A stretch of DNA of 64,000 nt from Micromussa lordhowensis (taxonomy: Eukaryota; Cnidaria; Anthozoa; Scleractinia; Lobophylliidae): contig OZ026596.1 of NCBI GenBank assembly GCA_964020085.1, positions 45,162,611 through 45,226,610 on the forward strand, written 5' to 3'. The first letter of the stretch is position 1. Each line of letters opens with the position of its first letter. This document shows, piece after piece, positions 21,955 through 34,100 of this stretch. The notes under the pieces are model-generated. The model saw only the letters and a program-made list of their open reading frames with translations. It had not been told where the DNA came from and ran no database searches. The translations under genes were made by a program, and so were the position numbers.

Positions 21955-22134
21955 GCAATAGAGTACTCTCTCCGTGGATACAGAGCCTCATCTAAACACT
22001 TGGGGAGTTTCGAATTGTCGAAAGTAATGCAAACTCAAAAACTAAGTCGAGGTTTTGCATAATTGTCTCGAATTCTCCCAACCCCCGTCGTGTTTAGATG
22101 AGGTTATGTAGCCACGGAAAAGTACTCCTTTGCA
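21955..22134. repeat. Foldback element 3' of the SH3 gene
   Basis: The whole 180 bp folds on itself: outer arms 21955-22000 and 22090-22134 share CATCTAAACAC / GTGTTTAGATG, and the inner part (GGGGAGTTTCGAATTGTCG) continues the pairing imperfectly. It lies about 185 bp past the stop codon and may overlap the 3' untranslated region. Confidence 0.85.
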
Positions 22135-23102
22135 TCAATAATATATTTACCGCTGCGTCCTTGTCGTTTTATTATCCATATCATCGTGCATGTAAATGGC
22201 GCTGTATCTGCATAAACTAAGGAAGAGAAATAATCATCATCCCTAATCTAAATGCAACTCAGGTCTGTAACTACGCTCAGCTAGACAGAGGGCCATCAAG
22301 GCCAAGTAACTTTTAACCTTATGTTGATCCGGCGCTTGTGTAATGGTTGGTCAAACTGAATCGCTTTTTCTATAGGGTACGTCACGACGTTGGTGCATTG
22401 TGGTAAGGTATCAGGTACTAGGTAGTCGCCAGTCGATATAATGTCGTGCATAAAACGTGTTGCAGACTAGCACGTATAATTCGTTACTGTATATTAGTCA
22501 TTATCTCAGACGGGAAAGACTGGAAGCAAGGCCAGCAGGTTTGAAAGCACGACAGTCATTCCACCTGTCTAGAATTCCTCAGCTCATGTTTATTAAGCGT
22601 AGCACTCTATGTCTGTATACAACTGAAGGTACAGTATCTACCTCCCTAAAGATTTACCTTTTATCACTCATTTCATTTCACTCATCTTTCACATTTCTTT
22701 GAAATTCACTCAGCTAATATCAGCTATATTCCTTAAGCGAGTGAAAATCACCTTCGTCAACATTTATTTTATTTTTAAAACAGTGTAATTATGGTACGTT
22801 TGAGATAGTTATAGACTGGTACGTTCAAAAGCCTCCTATCTAAACCATGGAAAACCCAGCAAAATTAGACATTTTGTTCAGTTTATCGCGCTAACAATGC
22901 TTATTAAAACTTAAGCAATTACCACAAAATAAAAAGAACATGAAACATGAACGATATTTTATACCTTTCGTACTTCGTTTAGGGACTATAAACTTCTCGT
23001 AATCTGTACAAAAAAATAACCAATCGAGTCTACACCATTTACTCTAATACTAAAAGCCTTATAGCGCCTTCCCTTTCTGAAGCTACAAATACACTCCACA
23101 TA
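22135..23102. other. Intergenic stretch between convergent genes
   Basis: No coding signal is recognised. On the minus strand, AATAAA-type signals occur near 22765-22780, about 325 bp past the UNC93-like stop codon, and could serve as its polyadenylation site. Confidence 0.5.
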
Positions 23103-24420
23103 TCAAGCTGACGGGTCTGACTTTTTAGCATCGTCCAGAACCATGCCATCTGCAAGAGAATACGCTTGGTCGATTCGTGACTTGTTGATATACTCAGCAA
23201 TGAAATACCCGATCAAACTGATCACTAACACCACCAGCAGTATGATCAACTTCACGTAGATGCACAGGTATTTGGAGTACGCAAAGGCGATAACAAAGCC
23301 AAGTGATTCCCACAGGCGGTAATTGGAGAACGCTGCCTCTTGGTTGTCGTGAAAGAACACACCGTACATGGCTGGGGAGAGGAAAATCAAGTTCAACAAC
23401 ATCTTCGATATCAAAATACAAATTCTACCAACGTAAGCCTGCTCACACAAGCGACATGACGACATACAACATAATCGCTTAGCAAGGTAATGTAAATGAA
23501 ATCGACGTAACGGCATAAGAAATTTATTTTTCCTTATGCGTTAAGTTCATGCTCAGGTTATGTTGCTATTATGTCAGGGTGTTCACACTGCAAACATAAC
23601 CGCGACATAACGTCCTTCTTAGGTCTTTATTTCGTTACGTTGCTAGTGTGAACTAGACTTTACGGTACAGGGGTCGTCGATGATATGGTGATGTTAAACG
23701 GGGATGATGGAAAGCCGGCAAGATTCCAGTGTATTAGTTTGGTGAATGTCGGGTCACAAACAAAGACCGATTGCCATAACTTACACACTTCACTCTCCCG
23801 TGTTAGAAGCGACATGTTTATCACTTTTCGGGCTGAAAGGCTTCAAAGTCTTCTTCCAGGCATCATTCTAACTTCTCTTAGAAAATAGCGGATTCTTTCT
23901 TGGAGCAAATAGCATCCCGTTATTTTTCAAGAACTGCAGTTAAAACACATGTTTTTGGGGTTTGCAGTGGTCTAAGTACATTACTGTGTCTCACCATTGA
24001 TCTGAGTTTGCCAAACTGCGTCACAGTATCCCAAAAGCGCAGCAATAACATAAAACACCCAGACCAGGTGGTAGTTAGGTCTCCAGATTAGCATGACAAT
24101 AATGACCGCTACATGAATTACCGCTCCACTGATGAAAACGGGAATTCTCCCAGTGTACTTGGTGAGGCGCCCCAGCGTCAGAGAAAACAACGCGTCAGTA
24201 GCTCCAAAGCATATCATGACGAACCCCACACGATGGATTCCGAGAGAGCATGTCACGAAGGCCTGACAAAAACAAATTCGAAATACAGTGTTACTGCCGC
24301 TAAACATATGAGGTGTTGCGACGAGGAGGGTAGTGATTTATGACGAGCCGCTGACAGCATTGTCACAACGTTTAATTAACAATTATTAAATAGATAAATA
24401 AATTCACCGAAGTGGAGGTG

Positions 24421-24457
<37 letters not shown>

Positions 24458-26494
24458 AGCGTGCGCGAAAAGTACTATTCACTTGTGTGGCGTATACTAA
24501 TAGCTGCTATTGCAGTTGAAGAGTAACTAAAATTTTTTTCCATTTTTCGCCGTCAAATGTTATGAGCGAGGAGAAGAAAGTTTAGATAGATTAAGACAGT
24601 TCAGAAAAAAAAACTAAAAGTGGATATTTTACCGCGGTAAAGTCGCCAAACGTAAATGCCTGTTCCAGTCCACTGAATAAAGTCAGCGGCATCACCAAAA
24701 GCATGCGCATATCCGTCAAGTGTTTTACAGTGGCGATCAGCAGGCTCACTCCAGACTCTTGCTCCTTTCTTCGGTCCAGACTTCCAGTGAGTCGGTCAAG
24801 CAACGCGATTATCAAAAGCACTGCAAACACGCCTGTTGCCACGTAAATACTCAGCAGTCTGATCACCAGTTTATGGTCATACTCATCCGTGGCGTTCGTC
24901 AATTTAGGAGGGTCACTACAGAACCGCGCCCCACAAACCTCGTCGGCGTTTTCGCGAAAGGTGTCGTTCACTCCCTGCTGAAGGACAAGTGACGAGATAA
25001 GATTCCCCCAGATCTGGCCGCTCTGAAAGATCAGGAAAAATATGCCGAAGTATCGAGTCACAACAGCGTCTTGTGTCTCACGGTTCAGCTCTGCGTAGCG
25101 AATTCCTGTAGTGGTCAGGTAGGCACATTTTGACGACCAGAGAGGTGCTGCACACATGCCTGAGAACAGAACATCACTGACGTTTTAGCCTCTACATAAC
25201 AACAACAACAACAACGACAACAACAGATATCTCACCTACGTGACTGTCGAAGCAAAAAACTATTACAAATTATGTAAGGACCGTCGTAATTCCTTGTTTT
25301 TCCTGTCTCTTAAAATGTTCAAATTTGCCATCATTTTGTCTAACCATTCGTCTTCGTCTCGCTGTAGAAAAGTGATGTCGATTTTAGATAAGCTGTGACT
25401 TTAAGTGATACGCGAAAATGTTACGGATACAACAAGTTGCGATCCTCCAGTTCTTATTAAGGTATAGTTATTACTGTTTCAGTCAAATTTATAGAGCTTT
25501 GTAAAAAGACGCCATGTTGGTGTCTTTCGGAGGGGCACCGTAAAGTAATAAAGTAATAGAAACATCTGTCATTGAGCTTGCCATCGAAACGAAACGTTAT
25601 TACTCTAGAGTTCCGACACACTAAAATTAATACTTCTTCAAGAGCAAGAACTGTTTAGTTAGCAAAACCTTGAGCAATAACTCATCTTTTGACCTACTGG
25701 AGAGCCTTATCGGGCCGCCATTTTAATGTCACGCAACGCACAAACTGGAAATTCAAACGTGTTCTATTACACAATGAGAAACCCTGTCGGGCTTAAACGT
25801 TGAAAAACGTCAACATCTGATGAAACTAAAACTTCAGAAGGATTAATAATTTTTTATTTTGCGTAAATGGTAAACAAATCAGGGGCGTAGCCAGGATTTT
25901 TCAAGGGAGGGTCACACTTTGTCAAAGTGAGGGTACTCATCAGAATGTCATGTCGTTTTCGCCACCTGTTGTAGGTTGTTTGCTTAAAAAAGGCTTACAA
26001 AAAGGGGGAGGGGTCACGGGTACCCAGGGCCTCCCCTAGCTATGCCCCTGCAAACATGTTTACTAAATCCACTCACCGATTATGATGGATGCAGGAATGA
26101 GAGTTCCCCACCTGGCGTAATAATTAGCCACCGTGTACAAAACATAACCAGTCATCGATAATACCAGGGTCCATTTGCATCCGAGTCGACCAATCACAAA
26201 GGGAGGTACGAAGATACACGACAGGATCAGGGCTGCATAAATTACACTCAGCGAGGCTAAACCCAGGCCCTCAACTTTGTTCAAACTGCTCTGCAAATTT
26301 TGAAGCGATTGAAAGGCGGTGAAGAGAAACAGGAAACCCAAGCTTATTACGTACACGTTCTTGGTGATCTTCCGTTTCTCTTTCTTTCGTTGCTCGGGTG
26401 TAGGCTGCTCTGCTTCTTCCTTGTCGTTGTCCACAACTAAGTTTCTAGCGCTTGCTTTGGCATCTTCTAGCGGTTCGTCAGCTTTGTCTGCCAT
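23103..26494 (-). CDS. UNC93A: UNC93A-like major-facilitator membrane protein
   Basis: Four coding exons on the minus strand, 26494-26077, 25159-24633, 24262-23995 and 23371-23103, join in frame to 493 aa with GT-AG introns. The first 43 or so residues are charged and cytosolic (KKEKRKITKNVYVISLGF marks the entry into TM1). Family phrases include AFQSLQNLQSSLN, APLWSSKCAYLTT and GYCDAVWQTQ. The rest is a series of hydrophobic helices compatible with about 11-12 membrane spans. A luminal/extracellular loop near 215-240 has Cys residues and N-glycosylation sites (NDTF, TNAT). UNC93 proteins are MFS-fold proteins; UNC93A function is poorly known, while UNC93B1 traffics Toll-like receptors and C. 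elegans UNC-93 regulates a K+ channel. Start chosen because it fits the family N-terminus. The gene converges with the SH3 gene. Confidence 0.92.
24403..24490. repeat. Small foldback in UNC93A-like intron 2
   Basis: GTGAATAGTACTT at 24418 and AAGTACTATTCAC at 24470 form a perfect 13-bp inverted repeat, with a second weaker pairing (GGCTAAT / GCCAATC) inside. MITE-like. Confidence 0.65.
25880..26050. repeat. hAT-like MITE in UNC93A-like intron 1
   Basis: The ends read CAGGGGCGTAGCCAGG and, inverted, CAGGGGCATAGCTAGG, a terminus style common in hAT-derived MITEs. Flanking 8-bp duplications are not clear. It ends 26 bp from the exon 1 donor side. Confidence 0.6.
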
Positions 26495-29394
26495 TCTCTC
26501 GTTCCCTCAGACTGTTAAAAACGTTAAACTACGTCAGAATTTAAGTTCCTTTCATAAGCAGACTTTGGCAAACACATCCAACGGCAACAAATCAAGGGGA
26601 TAAACTTTCTAATATCAAGCTGTAAGCATTGCCGATGAACGTTTTGTACTAATAAACTGGTGCCGGGTTACTAGGTGAGTTTGAATACAGTGAAAGTGCC
26701 GCAGATAAAGTTTGTTTTGCTTCAATTTTTATTGAGTAACATTTTTATTCAGAAAATCAGGCGTAGCCTTCTAGGTAGACATTTATGCAGGAAGCTAAGA
26801 GGTGCCCGCTTCGCGAAATTCTCTGGCTTTCGCTCGTCCGGCTGAGTTGTTAGTCACGCGTGCGCCAATTTGCCTTCCGACCAGCTGTCTTGCGTGACAA
26901 GGCCGTTGATCGATATGTACTAATAAACTTCCTTACTGCGCATACTCGTCGAGTTTTCACTATCCTTACACATAACTTATACTTAAGCAGCCCACAGCCC
27001 ATAAAGGCGACGGTAACGGAGTACAGGGGCTCTGCACGTGCGATACAGATCTGCGTTCATTTCTCTGCAGTTCTCTGCAACCGGCAACGTGAAATAACCA
27101 AATTCTGCGAAGTCTCCCGGGAAGTCTGCAGCCACGAAAACTCCTTTTCGACCTTTCCTAAATCTATTTTCGATCTTAACGCTGTCTTTCAGTTTATTAT
27201 AGCTCGGAGAGTGACAAATAAACTGTATGACTCTAGAGTGTCCCAAGACTCGTTGCTTATATTAAATATAAATTTACTTTTCAATCGACGTTGCGCTCAA
27301 CGAAAAATAGTGTAGTGGCATTTGCAAAAATAATGAAACTTTTGTGATCACCAATTTTCGTTTTTGCAATCCTGTTCGCACTGAAAGGAGATGCGTCAAG
27401 GTTTGTGCATCTTGAAACGTTTAGGCTAAATATTTCAAGTTCGTCGTTTGTAATCCAAGTTAATCTTCTCCATCCTTAACCATCCTTTCCTTGATGGTTT
27501 ATTATTATCATTTTGGAGGTTTTCAATGTTTAGTAAACTTCTATCTTCAGGTTTCCTTCAGTTTAAATCAACTTTGCACGTGGCCAAAATAACACAAAAT
27601 ATCGCGACTGAGCTCCTTTAAGCATGCAAAGTTTTTCGTGCGATATAAACTTACCGCCTCTTACTACACTCGCATTATTCGTTGCGAAATATGATGACCC
27701 CATGAAGGATGGATGTCAAGGAACAAAGGATGTTCTCGCCTGACAAAACGATCTTTGGTGACACCTGCGAAAATTTTCACGGCCGGGGAAAAAAGTCGTT
27801 CACACTAAAAATGGCTCCGGGTTGACAAATCTTTTTGCAAAAGAAACATAATTTCGCATAATGCGAACAGGTGAGCATTGCAATTGAAGATTTACTTGTA
27901 TTTGAGCCGCAAATAGAACTGCGGACGGCTTGACAACGCAACGTAAAGCTGCAACTGTCTGACCCTTGTCTGATAATTGCGCAACTCATCGGTCGAAACC
28001 ATGTTTATGTTTTTGTCTGTTTTGTGTGCAGTGAAGCAAGTTGCTTTGAGTAAATACTGAATACAAGGGCGTTTAGCGGGTGTATTGAAGGCTCATGAGT
28101 GTGAAGAGACTCTAGAGTAGAAACGGATAACTTTGACACTTTCTCACAAGAACTGTCTTGTTGTTCATTGTTCTGTAATCGTTGCGAATGCGGTCATCGG
28201 TTCGTTATTTTCTACGGGTGTCGTATGACCCACGCGTGAAACCCGTGGCTCTCGCTATGTTTTCATGGCCGCTCTCTTAGTTGTTAGACGTTTATTCTCT
28301 AGAATACAAGATTGGATTGAAACTCTTTGTCGACTATTTGATCCTAAATCTTCGCGACAATGATAAATACATTTCCGGACATGACATGTTGTGTAAACTG
28401 AGCATGATGTTACTAAGGTTATTAACAATGGTTAATTACGAATTCCAAATCGTGATTTGCATTTTGTCGGAATTTTTAACTCTTGAATGGCTAGACACTT
28501 CGATTAATTGAATCGAGCCGAGTCGAAAGAGGAGCATTTCACAGAAATGCAGAATTGTTCCGAGCCTCGGGAAAGCTTTGTTATACTTCAGTAGATATCG
28601 GCTCTAAATGTAAATATTAAGACGGATAACGATCTAACGAAAATCGCTGAAAGAGAAAACTGAATCACGACTGAAGAAGAACTATACCTTCCCAAATGAT
28701 CGATTTTCACTTCTTTTCACTCCGCACGGACATAATTAGGCGATTCTGAGAATATATATCCAGCACATAACCTCTATTTAACAAAACGTAATATAATGGT
28801 TTCCGAATGGAACTGTGTCACGACAACATAGGTAGAGCTCCAGCTTGCTGCAGTCGTCTCAAAGTTCCTGGGTTTGCGCACTAATTATAACCCAGTCTAA
28901 TTATAATTAACTCCTTGCCGTAGCGACTTCATTGTTTTTTTTGGTCAAACTTGACCACAAAGGGTATCAAGTTTTGTTAAGGACACAGGAAAACCACAAT
29001 GTCTGAAAGCGAATTCACAGGAGGTCATGCGATGCTGGATAATTCGCGGAATTTTCCGCTCAGTCTACCAGCTTCAGGTACATAGAATTGTACGATAAAC
29101 GCATTGTTCATACCTGCAACACACAAAAGAATGTGTCTGGGCAGTAGTTCCAATTAAGAATGTATTCTTCCAAAGCTCGACGACCGCTATCGACAGCTGC
29201 TATCGACCCTCGAGGCAGTAATGTGAGCAGTTTAAATAGTTATGAAGCGAAGAGGGACTGGAACGAGTCTCTACTGTAACGCTTTACAGATCTGATTCTG
29301 TTCCAGGGAATATTGACAGGCCGGCATGTGGACCGTTCTGGTTGTACGAGTTTTCTACGTTTTTCGCACACATTTTATCTGACGACCAGACCTA
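26495..29394. other. Intergenic stretch, no gene recognised
   Basis: Upstream region of the UNC93A-like gene. Open frames here (for example 26860-27315) show no domain or codon pattern that I trust. Promoter elements of the UNC93A-like gene presumably lie near its right-hand start. Confidence 0.55.
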
Positions 29395-30259
29395 GGGGGG
29401 GGGGGGGGTGATAACATGGCAAATTTCAGCATAGCATGGGCTGAAAGTTTCGCCCGGCTTCTGAAACAAATCGTCTTGAAATGAAATTAGCGATAACATG
29501 GAGCAACCGGGCTGGAAAGTGGGCTGAAAAAGCTCCAAATAGCCTATGTAATTAGACTGAAACTTCCGCCCGGGCTGAAAAGCGCAGTGAACTGGGCATG
29601 CCCAGTGATTTTGTTTACCAGGACACAGGATGGCTACTAAGGAAATTCCACAGCTAAAATGGAATACAACAACAGTGACTTCAGAGAGGTAAAGCAGTAC
29701 GAAGCTGTTCGGGAAGCCATGGCTCGGATATATATGCGAGGTACAAGACGACTTTCTATAAATATCTACTTGAAGATGTCTCTTCTTTCAATGCAAGTAA
29801 CTCATTCTGGCTCACATGTACAAAGACAGGTTTCGTTTGTGTTCCATTATCATTTAGGTTGCCACTATCCCAATAATTTGAAACTTGATCGGCGAGACAA
29901 GAGGCTAAATCGCGAGAGAAGCGATGCACTCCCATTTTCACAGTTCGTTTCCTGTTCGCTATTTTGATTGGCCAGTAGCTCTTCGCGCCCAGTAATTCTA
30001 TTGGTCGATCTTGGAAGTCATCACGCACATCTGCCAGTAACCTTTGTAAGTGGCATGCAGTGCACGCCAAACTCTGTTGTAATACCACATTCCTTCAAAA
30101 CAAAGTATGAAGCAATAAAAGGTCACAAGATCGAAATTCAAAACAGAGCGGCAAATGTCACGATTCGCAGGAGTCGCACCATAGGAGACAAACATTACAA
30201 CAGAGCTTCCCGTGCGCTTACTGACAGACTTGCGTCATAACTTCGTAGACCGACCAATC
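29395..30259 (+). other. Poly-G tract and unclassified repeat-like sequence
   Basis: A run of 14 G at 29395-29408 is followed by degenerate direct repeats around GATAACATGG (29410 and 29493). A short open stretch at 29659-29740 (MEYNNSDFREVKQYEAVRE) ends at a possible donor GTACAAG and could be an orphan exon or a transposon fragment. I do not recognise it. Confidence 0.35.
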
Positions 30260-30412
30260 AGCGACTTTCATATAACCCACAATGCATTTGCTTTTCCCCA
30301 CAAAATTTTGCATAAACTATTGTCATCTATTCTCAAGTGTATTTGAAAACAATAGTTTATGCAAAATTTTGTGGGGAAAACAAAATGCATTGCGGGTTAT
30401 ATGAAAGTCGCT
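30260..30412. repeat. Foldback element with near-perfect 64-bp arms
   Basis: Arms 30260-30323 and 30349-30412 (AGCGACTTTCATATAACCCA onward) match with about two or three differences around a 25-bp loop. It is non-coding and intergenic between the two membrane-protein genes. Confidence 0.92.
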
Positions 30413-31103
30413 AATAGAATTACTCCGTCACCATAGTGCCGGGCATCCAATATGTTGTATGAAACCATGCAGTCTCTCTTTTCGCTGGGTGATGTAGCAG
30501 CTCTTCTAAGGTCTCACATGATTGGCTTGCTACCCTTTGAGAGTACAATAGAACAAACAACAGAAACAATGCCCCTATCCCTAACACAATAGCAGCTGCT
30601 ACAATGATAAAACAAAAGCAGCTTTGGACAGCTGCTACACTACTGTTTTCGCTCGTCTCCCACGCCCGCGCTACAAGCGGCTCGCGGCATCGCCGCTCGC
30701 ACGTCAAGCTAACGGTCACGCTCAGACGCTTACTTGATAGTTGTTTTGCGTTCTTCCCCAAGGATATTCAAGGAAACGAGAGACTGCTCGCAGTCTATAC
30801 AAGTGGTTAACCGAGACGGATCAAAAGATTCAAAATCAATAGGGAATGTCCATCACTTTTCAGTTTCAATGAAACTGAGACTGTTTTTAAAAAAACTAAG
30901 AGAGAACTTTTCAGCAGGCCCTACATTCCACGAAAAGGAATGAAAAAGAAATCATTCACAAAACTACATTTACGAGGCAACTTTCTACAGCTTAATTACA
31001 GCTACCGCTCAAAAGATCATGGGAACTTTGAATTTTTTCAGTAGATTTCAGTATAAGAATTAAGTGAACGCGACTACTTATTTCTACTAAACGTTTTGCT
31101 AAG
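30413..31103. other. Intergenic stretch, no gene recognised
   Basis: A minus-strand open frame at 30420-30761 has one hydrophobic stretch (FIIVAAAIVLGIGALFLLF) but no family resemblance that I can defend. Part of the DNA looks repetitive. Confidence 0.4.
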
Positions 31104-34100
31104 CTAAACAACGGTGTCAAATTTCCTTTCTTGAGCTGGCGCCTCGTTTAGTATCGGACTCGGCTCAGCCTCGTCTCCATCTTCCCTGTCCATCAAACCA
31201 ACGCTCCCATCTTCCTTTGCAGCATGGTAACGCTTACAGCAGTACATTCTGTAATCTTCTTTCCAAGCCTCCACTTGTTCTACGGTCTGGGGCATGGGGC
31301 TGTAACGCGTCTCTGGAAGCCAGAGAGCCATGATGCCCGCAATAATTCCAAAAACTCCAAAGATGACCAGCGGAAGTGTTTTGCCCATATTGTGAAAATC
31401 AGCCTGAAGAAATAGGGATATAAAATAACATAACTACGATGAAACAAAATACTGAGAAGAAAAACCCGACTAATAAGTTGGTAGAATAATGCACATGAAC
31501 ATTGGTGTTCTCCTGAAGACAGTTAGAGAGAAGATTGGTTAGAAGTTTAGATACAAGCAGGGGGTCTTTCGTAGGGGCTGTGCTATACAACTTCAGACTA
31601 GACTAGTTTCAATGAAATAATTAATGATACAAACCAGTAACACGATGTATGGTGTTATAATACTGCCAAATCGAGCCATCATAGAACACACACCAATCCC
31701 AGTGTTCCTGTAACGAAAACAAAAAAAAAAGCAGTAACAACAACACAACTAAATGGGCATATTTGGGTAATAAACCAAGCTCCGTTGGTCAAGATGGCAG
31801 GGTATCTGCCAAGCTCAGTTGCGTGTTAATCAAACAAAATGCATGAGGATAAGATCTAGGCTTCTACCTATATAACAATAAACGCATATTCTATATCTGT
31901 CTTATTAAATGCATCTGTCCAGTTCCCTGTTGGTCCTTTAAGTGGTAAAAATCGGAGAAATGAACGGTTTAAAAACGATGTTAGTTCAGGGTTAAACTTT
32001 GTCGAGACGCGGCTTAAGGAAGTCTTCCTTTTACCCCCACTGAATTGCAATCCTAGGCTGAATACCAATTAGAAACACGCCTTTCTCTACACTGGTCTAA
32101 CATCCCCATCAATTATCGTCCCTACCGCGTTCCTTGGTGGATTCCATTTTACTGGTGTATCTTAAGGCCCCTCTTAACTCACCTGATTGTCGTAGGGTAA
32201 AGTTCCACAGTGAACACATAAATTCCCAGGAAGGTCGCCAAGATGCAAACTTTACCAACAACAGCTAAGATCGTGATTACGACCTGATACTCTGCGAGGA
32301 AGCAAAATGGGATTGATGCGTTAAACAAAAAACCAACCGTGAGTCCTTTGAAAGACGTTTTTGCGCGCTTCGCGCCAGGAACATGTATTTACTTCCAGTT
32401 TAAGGTAATTCCCTTGAAATTGTTCTACTATCAAGCTTTTTTTGAAACTTGGCATAGTCAACATTCATGATATGACCATTAATAAAATGCAATAAAAGAA
32501 TGAGGTCACCATGCTTGTTTACGCGTCAGCAGGCTCTTAAATGGGGTATTTTTACTGGTTGCGCGTTAAAAATTCGAATCATCTTCATAAAGTCTTGATT
32601 ACTTGAAAGACACAAAATTTTATATTGGAAGTAAAATGTTCTTTATTAGACTGTTCTTAGCAAATACCCCCTCAAAAAATCGGGGTTCACCGTGCTCGTT
32701 TAATAGAAAAGGAGCATTTATTTCGCTATCGAGCTTAGTTTGAAGGAAGTCTCTTAGGTTTTGTATGCGCACGCGCTCATGTGCGCGCGCTAATGACGCG
32801 AAAATCGTGCGCAGAAGGGATGCGCAATGCAATACTAAGGAATTACCTTAAATTGGTTCACTGGGATGCCTTTGTCCTTCGTGATTAGACGCTACATTGA
32901 AAAACGCTCTGTTAAAGATAATCGTTTTCTTCTTTACTCCCGGCTTAAAAGAATTTACATCAACATGTTCTGGACATTTTCATTTTGATGTTATTTCTGA
33001 AATTTGGTTTTAAATCACGACAATATTCTTGTCTTTCTTGTGGAGACGTAAGTATTGTCTTTAATCCGGTGTCACTAAGTTGCTTGACGCATTTTGATAC
33101 TGTGTATAGTTGGTTGGATTGTTGTTAATGTAAGCCTGCACAAAGCGTCCCGAGAGTTTCTGAATGTGGGATTAAAGATATCTTGATAAGGATACGTATT
33201 ATCGGATTACTGACCATTTTCAGAAGGAACAGCAAGCACCAACATTTCTGCGACACCACCAGTGATCATGAAGGAAGCGTACGGGATACGACGGCCAAAT
33301 CTTGAAAGAGAACACGACACAATATTTCAACTAATTTCCATACAAAGTGGGCTCTCACCAGCTATTGGTATTAGCCAACAGGGTAGAGCCCTTTAGCGAG
33401 CCTGTAGGGATATTGCAGAGGAATAAGGACATATCATCGATGAGCTAAAGAAAAAGCCTTGAAACATCAAAATCATTACTAACAGGTCACGCAGGGGTCT
33501 CAGAAGATGACACCATGTCTTATTTACCTAGGCGAAACACGCAAATCACAACTGATAAAGAAGTTGAGAGAACATGGCTTTCCCCTTTGACGCACCCACG
33601 AAATTTCCAAAAAACATTTTTAACCATTTATTATTATTATTTGAATCTTACAGTTTAAAGGATTACAAACCCGCTTATAGCAGAGCTAATCTAGGCGGGT
33701 TGTACTATTTACAATATATATTTACTGTGCAAAAAGTGAATTGATACAGTTGCTAAATAGATACACGTACAATAACAGTTAATCAAGTACAAGGGTAAAG
33801 CAAATTAAAATGTGTAAAGTAAAAATACGACTACATGCGAAATTGATAGCTATAGGGTGTAATAATTACTTGTGTTTAAATTCTATATTACAGAATGGGC
33901 ATCAACATAATAGTCCTCAATCTCAAGTACAGTTAGAAGCAATTTTCTTTTAAATGCTCTTTTCGTGAGCTTACGCCAATCCGGGTGTACAAAGTTCTAC
34001 AATCTCGTACCGAACGCAGGAAATGACTTAAGTTTCATATTCAATCTAGATTTCTGTACAAAAGATTATCTGCACCCGAGAAACGCGTATTATATGCATG

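Noticed and set aside
30420..30761. Single-pass membrane protein on the minus strand
   Set aside because: One hydrophobic stretch in an otherwise unremarkable frame, repeat-like DNA, no splice or family support.
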